Of a stretch of 64,000 nt of DNA, positions 47,205-54,695 are shown one piece after another. Source of the stretch: Kitasatospora sp. DSM 101779 (GTDB lineage: Bacteria > Actinomycetota > Actinomycetes > Streptomycetales > Streptomycetaceae). Under the pieces are notes generated by a model that made no database searches, was not told the origin of the DNA, and saw nothing but the letters and a program-made list of their open reading frames with translations. The position numbers and the translations under genes were made by a program. Location: positions 919,980 to 983,979 of the forward strand of contig NZ_JAHTIK010000001.1 of assembly GCF_025655475.1 (NCBI RefSeq), written 5' to 3'. Position 1 is the stretch's first letter; each line of letters begins with the position of its first letter.

Positions 47205-47328
47205 GCACGGGGACGGGCAGCGGGCCCGACCGGGCAGGAACCGTCGGGAACCGTCGGGTCCGGTCGATCGCCGCCGGTTCCGAACGCCGCCCCTCCGCCG
47301 CCCCACCGCGTGGCTACGCTCGCGCACC

Positions 47329-47360
47329 TGACACCGCTTCGGGTGACACCGCTTCGGCAG
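47329..47360. repeat. Two tandem TGACACCGCTTCGG copies before the microORF
   Basis: The 15-bp unit TGACACCGCTTCGG(G) occurs twice in a row just upstream of the zinc-ribbon microORF, after a TGGCTACGCT element resembling an extended -10 box. It could be a regulator site or a simple duplication. Confidence 0.6.
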
Positions 47361-47371
47361 GGGACGGCGAG

Positions 47372-47452
47372 ATGGGCGAGACCACGACGTGCGGCAAGTG
47401 CGCCACCAAGGGGCCGCGGCGGCCCTGCCCGGCCTGCGGCGACCGGGGCTGA
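47372..47452 (+). CDS. 26-residue zinc-ribbon microprotein
   Basis: A tiny ATG-started frame encodes 26 residues with CGKC at 7-10 and CPAC at 19-22, that is CxxC-x8-CxxC, a complete four-cysteine zinc knuckle. All codons but none end in A or T, matching local coding bias. A GACGGCGAG site precedes the ATG. It stops 7 bases before the GTG of the next gene, so it is probably co-translated and may regulate or partner it. It could also be a leader peptide. Confidence 0.55.
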   Translation: MGETTTCGKCATKGPRRPCPACGDRG

Positions 47453-47459
47453 CGAGCCG

Positions 47460-48200
47460 GTGGACGCGTACGAGGAGTTGCTGGCGCTGGCCCGCGGCAC
47501 CGCCCGGACGCTGCTGGCGCAGGGCGTCGCGCCGCGGTCGTTCCGTGACGACGAGGGCGCCGTGGTGGACGGCTGGGTGGTGGACCGGCTTCCCGCCTGG
47601 GACCGCGGCGGCGCCGCGCTGCAGACGCGCCGAACGGAGGTGCGCAGCAGTTGTGCACTCGTCCTCGACGTGAACGGGCGGTTCCACCGCTACCGGGACA
47701 GCTCGCTGCGGATACCCGGTGCAGGCGGCCGGACGGTGGTCACCCGCCGGCTGGAGCTGTCGCCGGCCAGCGCGCGGACGCTGGTCGCGCTCGGACCGGG
47801 CCGGCCCTTCGACCAGGTGACCGCGCTGCTGGAGCAGTTGCCGTGGACGGCCGTGCCGCGCCGGCCCGCCGCCCGCCCGCAGCCGGTGGCCGCCCCGCCG
47901 CCACCGCCTCCGGCGTTGCCCTCCTGGGCCCGGCGGCCGGATCCGGTCCCGGCCGCCGCCCCGGCGGCCGATCCCGGGCGGCCCGCCACGGTCACCGGGG
48001 CGCTGGTCGGCTTCGCCGGTGGGTGCATCTGTGCGGCCGCGGCCAGCCTTGCCTGCACGGCCCTGCTGGGCAACGCCGCCCTGGCGGTCGGCCTGACCGC
48101 AGCCGCTCTGTGTGTGACGACCGGCACCGCGCTCGGGGCCGTCCGTGGCGGGCCCGGTGCCGGGTCCGACTGCCGGGTCGAGCGACGAGGCGTCAGGTGA
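47460..48200 (+). CDS. Unknown protein with C-terminal membrane segments
   Basis: Protein of 246 residues from GTG 47460. The cytosolic N-terminal domain (about 1-130) begins MDAYEELLALARGTARTLL and has RRTEVRSSCALVLDVNGRFH. A proline-rich linker follows (about 131-180). Two membrane helices end it: GALVGFAGGCICAAAASLAC and LAVGLTAAALCVTTGTALGA. No family is recognised. A longer in-frame start at 47310 would overlap the zinc-ribbon microORF and is poorly biased. The last 8 bases overlap the convergent gene. Confidence 0.65.
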   Translation: MDAYEELLALARGTARTLLAQGVAPRSFRDDEGAVVDGWVVDRLPAWDRGGAALQTRRTEVRSSCALVLDVNGRFHRYRDSSLRIPGAGGRTVVTRRLELSPASARTLVALGPGRPFDQVTALLEQLPWTAVPRRPAARPQPVAAPPPPPPALPSWARRPDPVPAAAPAADPGRPATVTGALVGFAGGCICAAAASLACTALLGNAALAVGLTAAALCVTTGTALGAVRGGPGAGSDCRVERRGVR

Positions 48201-48741
48201 GCGGCCGCCCGGCCGGGCCGGTGACCGCCCAGATGTCCGCGCGCAGGAACAGGTCGTCGGGCCGGGTCAGCTGCACCAGCTCCTCGGGCGGCCGGACGCC
48301 CCGCGCCACGGCCGTCACATAGGCCTTGGCCTGGGCGATGCCCAGCTGCGGGTAGCGGCGGCGCAGGCGCTGCATCGCCGCGACCGGCCCGGCGGACTGC
48401 GCCGCGTCGCGGATCTCCGTCACCAGCGGGTCGTCGTCCGTCCCTCCTCTGGCCGTCCGGCGGTAGAACGTCTCCCAGTCCTCGTCCAGGGAGGTGGCGC
48501 GGACGAAGTGCAGGCTCCCGTCCTGCCGGTCCACCAGGTACGGGCCGGTGCCGGCGTAGCGGACGAGCGTGTCGCTGTGGGGCGACCGCTCCACCCCCTG
48601 CCAGAAGACCAGCCAGCCGACGGCGTGCTCCTCCACCCGGCCCACGGCGTACTCGACCAGGTGTGTCATCCACGGTTGGGCCAGCCGGTCCAGGACCAAC
48701 TGGGCCTCGACCAGCTCGACCGCACGCTCCTCGGTGATCAC
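48193..48741 (-). CDS. YrhB/Imm35-like protein
   Basis: Protein of 182 residues from GTG 48741. The N-terminal domain MITEERAVELVEAQLVLDRL and VEEHAVGWLVFWQGVERSPH, then TGPYLVDRQDGSLHFV, is the YrhB/immunity-protein-35 fold, proposed to bind a toxin or to be a general chaperone-like domain. A helical C-terminus of about 80 residues with PEELVQLTRPDDLFL follows. No toxin gene is next to it, so it may be an orphan immunity protein or a domesticated relative. Confidence 0.72.
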   Translation of the reverse strand: MITEERAVELVEAQLVLDRLAQPWMTHLVEYAVGRVEEHAVGWLVFWQGVERSPHSDTLVRYAGTGPYLVDRQDGSLHFVRATSLDEDWETFYRRTARGGTDDDPLVTEIRDAAQSAGPVAAMQRLRRRYPQLGIAQAKAYVTAVARGVRPPEELVQLTRPDDLFLRADIWAVTGPAGRPLT

Positions 48742-48790
48742 CGTCCCAGTGTCTCCTGCCCGGCAACCGGATTTTCGCTGGTCCGGATTT

Positions 48791-49525
48791 TCACTGGTCC
48801 GACCGGGCCCGGAGGGCGGCGAGGAGGGTGTCCGGGGTCCAGCGGCCGAGGGCGCCGGGGCGGCTGCTGAGGTAGGCGGCGGCGCGCGGGGCGGACCAGC
48901 CGTGGGACTCGGCGAGGCCGGTGGCGAGGTGGCGCAGGTAGCCGGCGGAGGGGCGGCTGAGCGGCGCCTCGCTGCTGCGGCCGGCGGCGGTGAAGGTGAC
49001 CACGGGGTGGCCGTCCAGGGTGCCCGGGCAGAGCAGGGTCTCGTAGCGGCCCGGGCCGAGGGTGGCGCGGCCGTCGCGGAGGGCGGCGGCCAGACCGGGG
49101 GCGGCCCGCGCGCGGGGAGTGCGGTGCATCTCCTGCGCGGCGACGTCGAGCAGTTGGTCCAGGGTCAGCAGGTAGCCGCGGGCGGGCAGTTCTCCGTCGT
49201 CCTGTGCGTCGAGGAAGGCCATGCCGCCGCCCCAGACCAGGGACTCCCGGGCGAAGTAGAGCCGGCCGGGCAGCACCAGCGGCAGGTCCGCGGCGGGCGG
49301 GCGCGGGTCCCGGCAGCCGGGGTAGCCGCGGGTGGTGCCGGGCGGGCTGCCGCCCACGAGGTAGGCGTGCAGTCGGGCCCTGCGCATGTTGGAGCCGTAC
49401 GCGGCGTACCAGACCGGGCGGGCCAGGTCGACCGGGTCGGCCGGGTCCACCAGCCCTGCGGGGTCGAGGAGTTCGGGCGGCCGGAGGAGGTGCGGGCGGG
49501 GCCGGCGCGGTACGGGGGTGCCCAT
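48791..49525 (-). CDS. Gamma-glutamylcyclotransferase-fold protein
   Basis: Protein of 244 residues. The motif VWYAAYGSNMRRARLHAYLV is the GGCT/AIG2 glycine loop (YGSNM), and LYFARESLVWGGGMAFLD fits the same fold. Streptomyces homologues are sometimes labelled histone deacetylase without support. It could act on gamma-glutamyl amines or simply bind a small metabolite. The ATG at 49525 has no clear ribosome site, so the start is uncertain. Confidence 0.7.
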   Translation of the reverse strand: MGTPVPRRPRPHLLRPPELLDPAGLVDPADPVDLARPVWYAAYGSNMRRARLHAYLVGGSPPGTTRGYPGCRDPRPPAADLPLVLPGRLYFARESLVWGGGMAFLDAQDDGELPARGYLLTLDQLLDVAAQEMHRTPRARAAPGLAAALRDGRATLGPGRYETLLCPGTLDGHPVVTFTAAGRSSEAPLSRPSAGYLRHLATGLAESHGWSAPRAAAYLSSRPGALGRWTPDTLLAALRARSDQ

Positions 49526-49646
49526 GCCCGATGATGCGCGGGCCGGAGCCGTGCCCGGCCCCGGCCCGCCGCGCGGCGCTCCGGCTTCACCCGTCCGGCG
49601 GGCGCGGCCGACCCTGCTCGGCCGGGGCGGCACACCCCGATCGCGA

Positions 49647-49686
49647 GGTAAAGAATCTTTGACACGAGGTATGGTCTGCTTTACCT
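49647..49686. promoter_or_regulatory. Promoter region with inverted repeat ahead of XRE operon
   Basis: AGGTAAAG (49647-49654) and CTTTACCT (49679-49686) are exact inverted repeats spanning TTGACA at 49659-49664, a perfect -35 hexamer, with TACCTT 17 bases later. A second dyad AAAGA-A-TCTTT lies at 49650-49660. The arrangement suits autoregulation by the XRE protein of the operon. Confidence 0.6.
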
Positions 49687-49693
49687 TGATGGC

Positions 49694-50122
49694 ATGGCAA
49701 CCGAAGAGAAGCGGGCCTGGATCATGGTCCTGGTCACGCTCTGCAGCTATGCCGCCTACGCGGCCGTCGTCCTGGGTCGCGCCGGCTCCGGGCCGCTCGC
49801 CGCGACGCCGTACCGGGCGGCCCTGCTCTGGAGCGTCGGCCTCGCGATCGCGGCGTCGATCGTGCTGCACATCACGGTGTCGCTCGCCTCGAAGGAGAGC
49901 GGCCGCCGGAAGGACCAGCGGGACCGCGAGATCCACCGGTTCGGCGAGTACGTCGGCCAGTCCTTCCTGGTGATCGGCGGGGTGGCCGCGCTCGTCCTCG
50001 CCATGGCCAGGGCCGACCACTTCTGGATCGCCAATGCGGCGTACCTGGCGTTCGTCCTCTCGGCCCTGCTCGGCTCGGCCGCGAAGATCGTCGCCTACCG
50101 GCGGGGTTTCGGCCCGTGGTGA
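49694..50122 (+). CDS. Small four-helix membrane protein
   Basis: Protein of 142 residues with membrane segments near 9-28 (IMVLVTLCSYAAYAAVVL), 43-62, 86-106 (QSFLVIGGVAALVLAMA) and 110-132. A charged loop ESGRRKDQRDREIHRFGEYV lies between helices two and three. Such proteins are typically paired with a small XRE regulator, here overlapping its end. Function unknown; it may sense a membrane state and control the regulator. Confidence 0.75.
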   Translation: MATEEKRAWIMVLVTLCSYAAYAAVVLGRAGSGPLAATPYRAALLWSVGLAIAASIVLHITVSLASKESGRRKDQRDREIHRFGEYVGQSFLVIGGVAALVLAMARADHFWIANAAYLAFVLSALLGSAAKIVAYRRGFGPW

Positions 50123-50349
50123 AGCCGACCAAGGTCACCAACAGCATCCGCGCGCTCCGGTTCGCCCACGGGGAGATGACCCAGGCGGCACTGGCCGAAC
50201 GGATCGGCGTGACCCGACAGACCGTCATCGCCATCGAGCAGGGCCGGTACTCGCCCTCGCTGGAGATGGCTTTCCAGATCGCCCGGGTGTTTCGCGTCGC
50301 ACTCGACGACGTCTTCCAGTACCCGGAATCCAAGGGGGAGGCACAGTGA
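50119..50349 (+). CDS. Small XRE-family helix-turn-helix regulator
   Basis: Protein of 76 residues beginning MKPTKVTNSIRALRFAHGEM. The helix-turn-helix reads MTQAALAERIGVTRQTVIAI followed by EQGRYSPSLEMAFQIARVF, the YgzD/YozG-type minimal repressor. GTG 50119 overlaps the upstream TGA (GTGA), and an in-frame GTG at 50116 is an alternative. Its own stop overlaps the start of the dehydrogenase in the same way, so all three genes are coupled. Confidence 0.88.
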   Translation: MKPTKVTNSIRALRFAHGEMTQAALAERIGVTRQTVIAIEQGRYSPSLEMAFQIARVFRVALDDVFQYPESKGEAQ

Positions 50350-51314
50350 AGGCCGTTGTGCAGGACAGGTACGGCGAGGCAGAGGTGCTGCAGCTCCGGG
50401 AGACGGAGCGGCCGCGGCCGGGGGCGGGCGAAGTCCTCGTCCGGGTGCGCGCGGCCGGTGTCGACCCCGGCGTCTGGCACCTGATGGCGGGTCTCCCCTA
50501 CCCCGTACGGCTCGCCTCGGGCCTGCGGACCCCGCGCAACCCCGTCCGCGGCCTGGACGCCGCCGGGGTCGTCGAGGAGGTCGGCGGCAACGTCACCGCC
50601 TTCCGGCCCGGTGACGAGGTGTTCGGGGTCTGCGCGGGGTCCTTCGCCGAGTACGCCCTCGCCAGGCCCGGACGGCTCGCGCCCAAGCCCGCCGGGCTGA
50701 GCTTCGAACAGGCCGCGGCGCTGCCGATCTCCGGCTGCACCGCACTGCAGGCCCTGCGCGACACCGGCGGGCTGCGGGCCGGGCAGCACGTCCTGGTCAT
50801 CGGCGCGGCCGGCGGCGTCGGCTCTTACGCGGTGCAGTTGGCCAAGGCCCTCGGCGCCGACGTCACCGGGGTGTGCAGCACCGGCAAGACCGAACTCGTC
50901 CGCTCGCTCGGCGCCGACCGGGTGCTCGACCACACCCGCGAGGAGATCACCGAGGGCGGGCACCGCTACGACCTCGTCCTCGACACCGCGGGCAACCGGC
51001 CGCTCACGCTGCTCCGGCAGGCCCTCACCCCTCGCGGCACCCTGGTCATCGTGGGCGGCGAGGCCGACGGCAAGTGGTTCCAGGGCCTCGACCGGCAGTT
51101 GCGGGCCGTCGCGCTCTCGCCCTTCCTCGGGCAGCGACTGCGCACACTCGTCGGGCAGACCCGGACGGAGGACCTGCGCCACCTCGCCGATGCCGTGGCG
51201 GACGGCCGGCTGGTGCCGCTCCTCGACCGCGGCTACCCGCTGGCACAGGCCGCGGACGCGGTCCGGCACGTGCACGCAGGGCACGCCCGGGGCAAGGTCG
51301 TGCTCACCGTGTGA
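50346..51314 (+). CDS. NAD(P)-dependent quinone oxidoreductase-like dehydrogenase
   Basis: Protein of 322 residues from GTG 50346 in a GTGA overlap with the XRE gene. A GroES-like domain (MKAVVQDRYGEAEVLQLRE) precedes a Rossmann fold with LVIGAAGGVGSYAVQLAKAL (about 142-161). Zinc ligands are absent, so it is a zeta-crystallin-like reductase of quinones or enals. As the last gene of a membrane-protein/regulator operon it is probably the enzymatic output, for example in oxidative or electrophile stress. Confidence 0.9.
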   Translation: MKAVVQDRYGEAEVLQLRETERPRPGAGEVLVRVRAAGVDPGVWHLMAGLPYPVRLASGLRTPRNPVRGLDAAGVVEEVGGNVTAFRPGDEVFGVCAGSFAEYALARPGRLAPKPAGLSFEQAAALPISGCTALQALRDTGGLRAGQHVLVIGAAGGVGSYAVQLAKALGADVTGVCSTGKTELVRSLGADRVLDHTREEITEGGHRYDLVLDTAGNRPLTLLRQALTPRGTLVIVGGEADGKWFQGLDRQLRAVALSPFLGQRLRTLVGQTRTEDLRHLADAVADGRLVPLLDRGYPLAQAADAVRHVHAGHARGKVVLTV

Positions 51315-51507
51315 GCACTCGTGCCGGCGGTCCCGCACAGAGCCCCGTCGAGCGGGTCCGAAACGACCTCGACCGGCATCTTCGTGCGACGGAGTTCCGG
51401 CGTCGGGGAAGGCGTCATGGTGACGTCCATTGGGCTGATCACGGTGGTGGCGGCCGGGATGTCGGGATGTCAGGATGACCTGCCGATCGCCGTTCGGGGA
51501 GGAAGAC

Positions 51508-51927
51508 ATGCGGCAGCGACTCAATCTGATCCTGCTCGGTGTGCGCGATGTCGCCGCCTCGGTCGCCTTCTACCAGGCGCTGGGCTGGCGAAGGTCCACG
51601 GCGGGCTCGGACGGGTTCGCACTGTTCGAACTGGGTGGGGTCGCGATCGCGTTCCAGTCCCGGGCGGCCTTCGCAGCCGACACCCGTCTGCCCGACCGGG
51701 AGCCTGGCGGCTTCGCCGGCTTCGCCCTGGCGTATGTGGCCCGCAGCGCCGAGGAGGTGTACGAGGTCATGGCCAAGGCCGCCGAACTGGGCGCCACGGT
51801 CACCCGCCCGGCCGGCCCGAACCCCTGGGGACACAGCGGGTACTTCACCGATCCCGACGGCCACCTGTTCGAGGTGCTGTACGAGGACGGTTGGATCTTC
51901 GACGAACACGACGATCTGGTGCTCTGA
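51508..51927 (+). CDS. VOC (glyoxalase-like) family protein
   Basis: Protein of 139 residues from ATG 51508 with GGGGAGGA upstream. Two VOC repeats show LILLGVRDVAASVAFYQALG and GHSGYFTDPDGHLFEVLYED, the latter carrying the usual terminal Glu metal ligand. Closest in look to uncharacterised VOC proteins rather than GloA. The substrate is unknown. The upstream gap carries GGATGTC repeats near 51456-51476. Confidence 0.87.
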   Translation: MRQRLNLILLGVRDVAASVAFYQALGWRRSTAGSDGFALFELGGVAIAFQSRAAFAADTRLPDREPGGFAGFALAYVARSAEEVYEVMAKAAELGATVTRPAGPNPWGHSGYFTDPDGHLFEVLYEDGWIFDEHDDLVL

Positions 51928-52084
51928 CCGCATGTCCTTGATCCCCTCGGGCATCGAGCCGGTGCGCGACCCACGAACCGACGGGTACCCGCCCCGGCTG
52001 ACCACGACCCGCCGGCCGCCCTCGCGACGCCGTACCCCGGCCATGCCCCAGCAGCTCTGACGCCCGTTCTCCTGCCGCCGGGGT

Positions 52085-52894
52085 TCAACGGTCCGGGGCG
52101 AGGAGGGCGTCGACGATCAGGCGGGCGACCGCCGCGGGCTGTTCCACCATCACCAGGTGGCCACTGTCCTCGACCGTCTCCAGGGTGACGGAGCGGCAGG
52201 CCCCCAGCGCGGCGCGCTCGTCGTCGGTGAGCCCGACCTCGTCCCGGTCGCCGCGCACCACCCACGCCCGGACACCCGCGTCGCACAACCGCGGGACCAG
52301 CGAACCGTGCCGGTCCAGGTAGGCGAAGTACTCGGTCAGCGCCCGGCGGCAGAAGGACGCCGAGTTCCGCTTCAGGTCGGCGACGAGCGGCTCGCGCCGC
52401 GGCTCCGGCATGCTGTCCGCCAGCACCTTCGGCACCAGCCACAGCATCGCCGGCCAGACCGCCGCGCCGAGACCGGGCACCCGGCCGAGCCTCGTCGCGA
52501 CCGCCAGCGCCCTGGACTCGTCCGGCCGCGAGAAGGTCGGCGAGAGCAGCACCACCGGCCCGGCGAAGTGCCCACCACCGACCATCTCCAGCGCGATGTT
52601 GGCGCCGATGCTGTGGCCGACCACGGCCGTGCAGCCGTACTCGGCCGCGAAGGAGCCGGTGATCGCCGCGTAGTTCTCCATCGACACGTCCCGCGGTGCG
52701 ACCGTCCCGGCATGGCCCGGGACGGTCGCCGCCACCAGCCGGACCGGTGCGCCGGCGAGCGGCTCTGCCGCCATCAGGTCCTCGTAGAAGGCCGTACTGC
52801 ACATCCCACCGGGCAGCAGCAGCACCCGGTGCGGGGCGTCCGCCGGCCCCGACTCCCGGACGTCCCAGGCATGGAACTGTGCGGCACCGGCCAC
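52085..52894 (-). CDS. Alpha/beta hydrolase
   Basis: Protein of 269 residues from GTG 52894, with GAGGG upstream; an ATG at 52996 would add 34 residues of non-coding look. The oxyanion motif is LLLPGGMCSTAFYEDL, the nucleophile elbow VVGHSIGANI (S95), the acid is in VRGDRDEVGLTD and the His in VEDSGHLVMVEQP. It belongs to the general esterase or C-C hydrolase type. The gene is alone and on the same strand as the phosphatase upstream. Confidence 0.87.
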   Translation of the reverse strand: MAGAAQFHAWDVRESGPADAPHRVLLLPGGMCSTAFYEDLMAAEPLAGAPVRLVAATVPGHAGTVAPRDVSMENYAAITGSFAAEYGCTAVVGHSIGANIALEMVGGGHFAGPVVLLSPTFSRPDESRALAVATRLGRVPGLGAAVWPAMLWLVPKVLADSMPEPRREPLVADLKRNSASFCRRALTEYFAYLDRHGSLVPRLCDAGVRAWVVRGDRDEVGLTDDERAALGACRSVTLETVEDSGHLVMVEQPAAVARLIVDALLAPDR

Positions 52895-53003
52895 GGCTCG
52901 GCCCTCCGTCTCGCTCGACCACCGAAGTCTCCCGCGCCGCCGTCCGCAGCCCGCCGACCCTGGGCCGAACGCGGCATGTCGGCCCGGCCGGGGCACCGGC
53001 CGA

Positions 53004-53498
53004 TCAGTCCAGGAGCGGGAGCAGCAGGTCGGCGGGCCAGGCGCGCTGTTCGGGGGTGTCGGGGACGGTGAGGCCGCGGGCCCGCCGGACGGCGGCCCAG
53101 GCGGTCTCGGGCGGGGTGCCGCCGAGGACGAGGAGGGAGACCGCGAGCAGGGAGGAGCGGCCGATGCCCGCCCGGCAGTGCGTCACCACGTGGGCGCCGT
53201 CGCGCAGGCGGGCGGTGAGGCGACGGAGGGTCGGCAGCACGGCGGCCGGGTCGGGGACCGTCCGGTCGCGGATCGGGAGGGACACGAACTCCAGTCCGGC
53301 GGCAGTCGCGAGTGCGGGCTCGGCGGTGAGGCCGAGTTCGTCGAGTTCGTCCGGGGTGAGGGCGCAGACGAGCACGTCGGCGCCGGCGGCGGCCAGCGCG
53401 GCCGTCTCGCCGGGCAGCCAGTCGTGGCCGCGCGGGCGGGCCATGGTGCTCAGCCGCCCCGGGCCGGGCAGGTCGATCGTGAACAGGGAAACGCGCAC
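53004..53498 (-). CDS. Small dual-specificity/tyrosine phosphatase
   Basis: Protein of 164 residues from GTG 53498, beginning MRVSLFTIDLPGPGRLSTMA RPRGHDWLPG. The P-loop HCRAGIGRSS carries catalytic C108, and D78 in LPIRDRTVPD is the probable general acid. The RLSTMARPRGHDWL start is characteristic of a conserved bacterial group of protein-tyrosine phosphatases. Substrate unknown, cytosolic. Confidence 0.88.
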   Translation of the reverse strand: MRVSLFTIDLPGPGRLSTMARPRGHDWLPGETAALAAAGADVLVCALTPDELDELGLTAEPALATAAGLEFVSLPIRDRTVPDPAAVLPTLRRLTARLRDGAHVVTHCRAGIGRSSLLAVSLLVLGGTPPETAWAAVRRARGLTVPDTPEQRAWPADLLLPLLD

Positions 53499-53681
53499 GG
53501 CGGCACCGCATTTCGCTCGGAAGGTGTGGGCCCCGGGTCGGACGTCGGGCGGCGCTCGGAGACCTGACGGAACGTCGAGGGAGCGGAGCGCCCGCGCTAC
53601 GGCCACGGGATGCCGGTCAGCGTACCGCGCGGCCGGAGAGCGCGGCGGTCCGGGCAGCACGATGGGCCGGCGTCAGGAAGG

Positions 53682-54608
53682 TCAGACCGGGGCGGCCGCC
53701 AGGGCGGCGCGGAGCCAGTCGTGGGCGGCTCCGAGGGTGGGGGTGAACGGGTCGGCGAGTTCACCGGCGAGCTGCCAGTAGCGGTCCATGACGGGGTGCG
53801 CGAGGGCGTCCAGCTCCTGGGCGAGCCGACGGCGGAACAGCGGGGTGTCCCGGTCGCCGTGGGCGCCCGCGTACGCCGCGACGAAGCAGTCGAGTGCCTC
53901 GCCCGGCTGCGGTGCGCCTCCACCGCGGAGCGCCGGGGCGGCCAGCTCGTACGCCTCACCGAGGCCGTCGTAGAGCACGGCCGGGCGGTAGGTGCGGCCG
54001 TCCGCCGGGGGCCGGGGCGGCGCATCGGCGCCGCCCCCGGGGCAGGGCATGGTGGCGAGGGCGTGCAGCCGGGCGAAGGCCAGCACCTCGGCCGGCCGCG
54101 GCTCGGCGGGCGGTTGCGGCACCGCCGCGTCGACGATCCACCTGACCTGCCGCGCGGACAGCCCGCCGGGCAGGACCCGCCGCCAGTAGCGGGCCAGCGC
54201 GGTGGTGTCGGGCGGGGTGGTCACCGCGCCGATCAGCCGCAGCCGGTCGGTGCGCTCCTCGGCGGTGCAGTCGCGCAGCAGCCGCAGCGCGGCCTCCCGC
54301 CAGCGCAGCGCGGCGAGTTGCGTGCCGAGCTCCTTCAACTGCCGGGCGACGGCGTCCTCCAGTGCGTCGGCCTGGGTGTCCTCCCGCCGGAGGACGCGGT
54401 CGATCTCCGGGACGGGCAGGTCGAGGGCGCGCATCGAGCGGATCAGCCGCAGCCGGTCGAGCGCCTCCGGCCCGTACCTGCGGTGGCCGCCGGTGCTGCG
54501 GCCGGCCTCCGGCAGCAGACCGCGGTCGGAGTAGAAGCGGACGGTCTTCACGGTGACGCCCGCCCGTTCGGCGAGCTCCCCGATGCTCCACAGATCGGCC
54601 GGGACCAC
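53682..54608 (-). CDS. MerR-family transcriptional regulator
   Basis: Protein of 308 residues from GTG 54608 with GGGAGG upstream. The winged helix DNA-binding domain is LWSIGELAERAGVTVKTVRF followed by SDRGLLPEAGRSTGGHRRYG, then a coiled linker and a large, unfamiliar C-terminal domain of about 190 residues. It is divergent from the two-domain hydrolase. The promoter between them has the 19-bp spacer that MerR proteins activate by twisting, so this hydrolase is its probable target. Confidence 0.92.
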   Translation of the reverse strand: MVPADLWSIGELAERAGVTVKTVRFYSDRGLLPEAGRSTGGHRRYGPEALDRLRLIRSMRALDLPVPEIDRVLRREDTQADALEDAVARQLKELGTQLAALRWREAALRLLRDCTAEERTDRLRLIGAVTTPPDTTALARYWRRVLPGGLSARQVRWIVDAAVPQPPAEPRPAEVLAFARLHALATMPCPGGGADAPPRPPADGRTYRPAVLYDGLGEAYELAAPALRGGGAPQPGEALDCFVAAYAGAHGDRDTPLFRRRLAQELDALAHPVMDRYWQLAGELADPFTPTLGAAHDWLRAALAAAPV

Positions 54609-54611
54609 GAC

Positions 54612-54642
54612 TTGAACCTCCCTCAGGGGGAGTTCCTACCGT
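54612..54642 (+). promoter_or_regulatory. MerR-type promoter of the two-domain hydrolase
   Basis: TTGAAC at 54612-54617 and TACCGT at 54637-54642 are separated by exactly 19 bases, the overlong spacing typical of MerR-activated promoters. The spacer contains the dyad CTCCC-TCAGG-GGGAG. It lies in the 87-base gap between the divergent MerR and hydrolase genes. Confidence 0.8.
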
Positions 54643-54695
54643 ACCCGCACACGGCGGCGGCCGACCGGGCCGCCGCCAGAGCCGGGGAGGCGACG

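Noticed and set aside
47310..47459. Longer N-terminus for the membrane protein at 47460
   Set aside because: The extension is Arg/Pro/Ala-rich with poor third-base bias and runs over the zinc-ribbon frame.
48791..49525. Histone deacetylase function
   Set aside because: The YGSNM motif fits the gamma-glutamylcyclotransferase fold, and no deacetylase metal-binding motif is seen.
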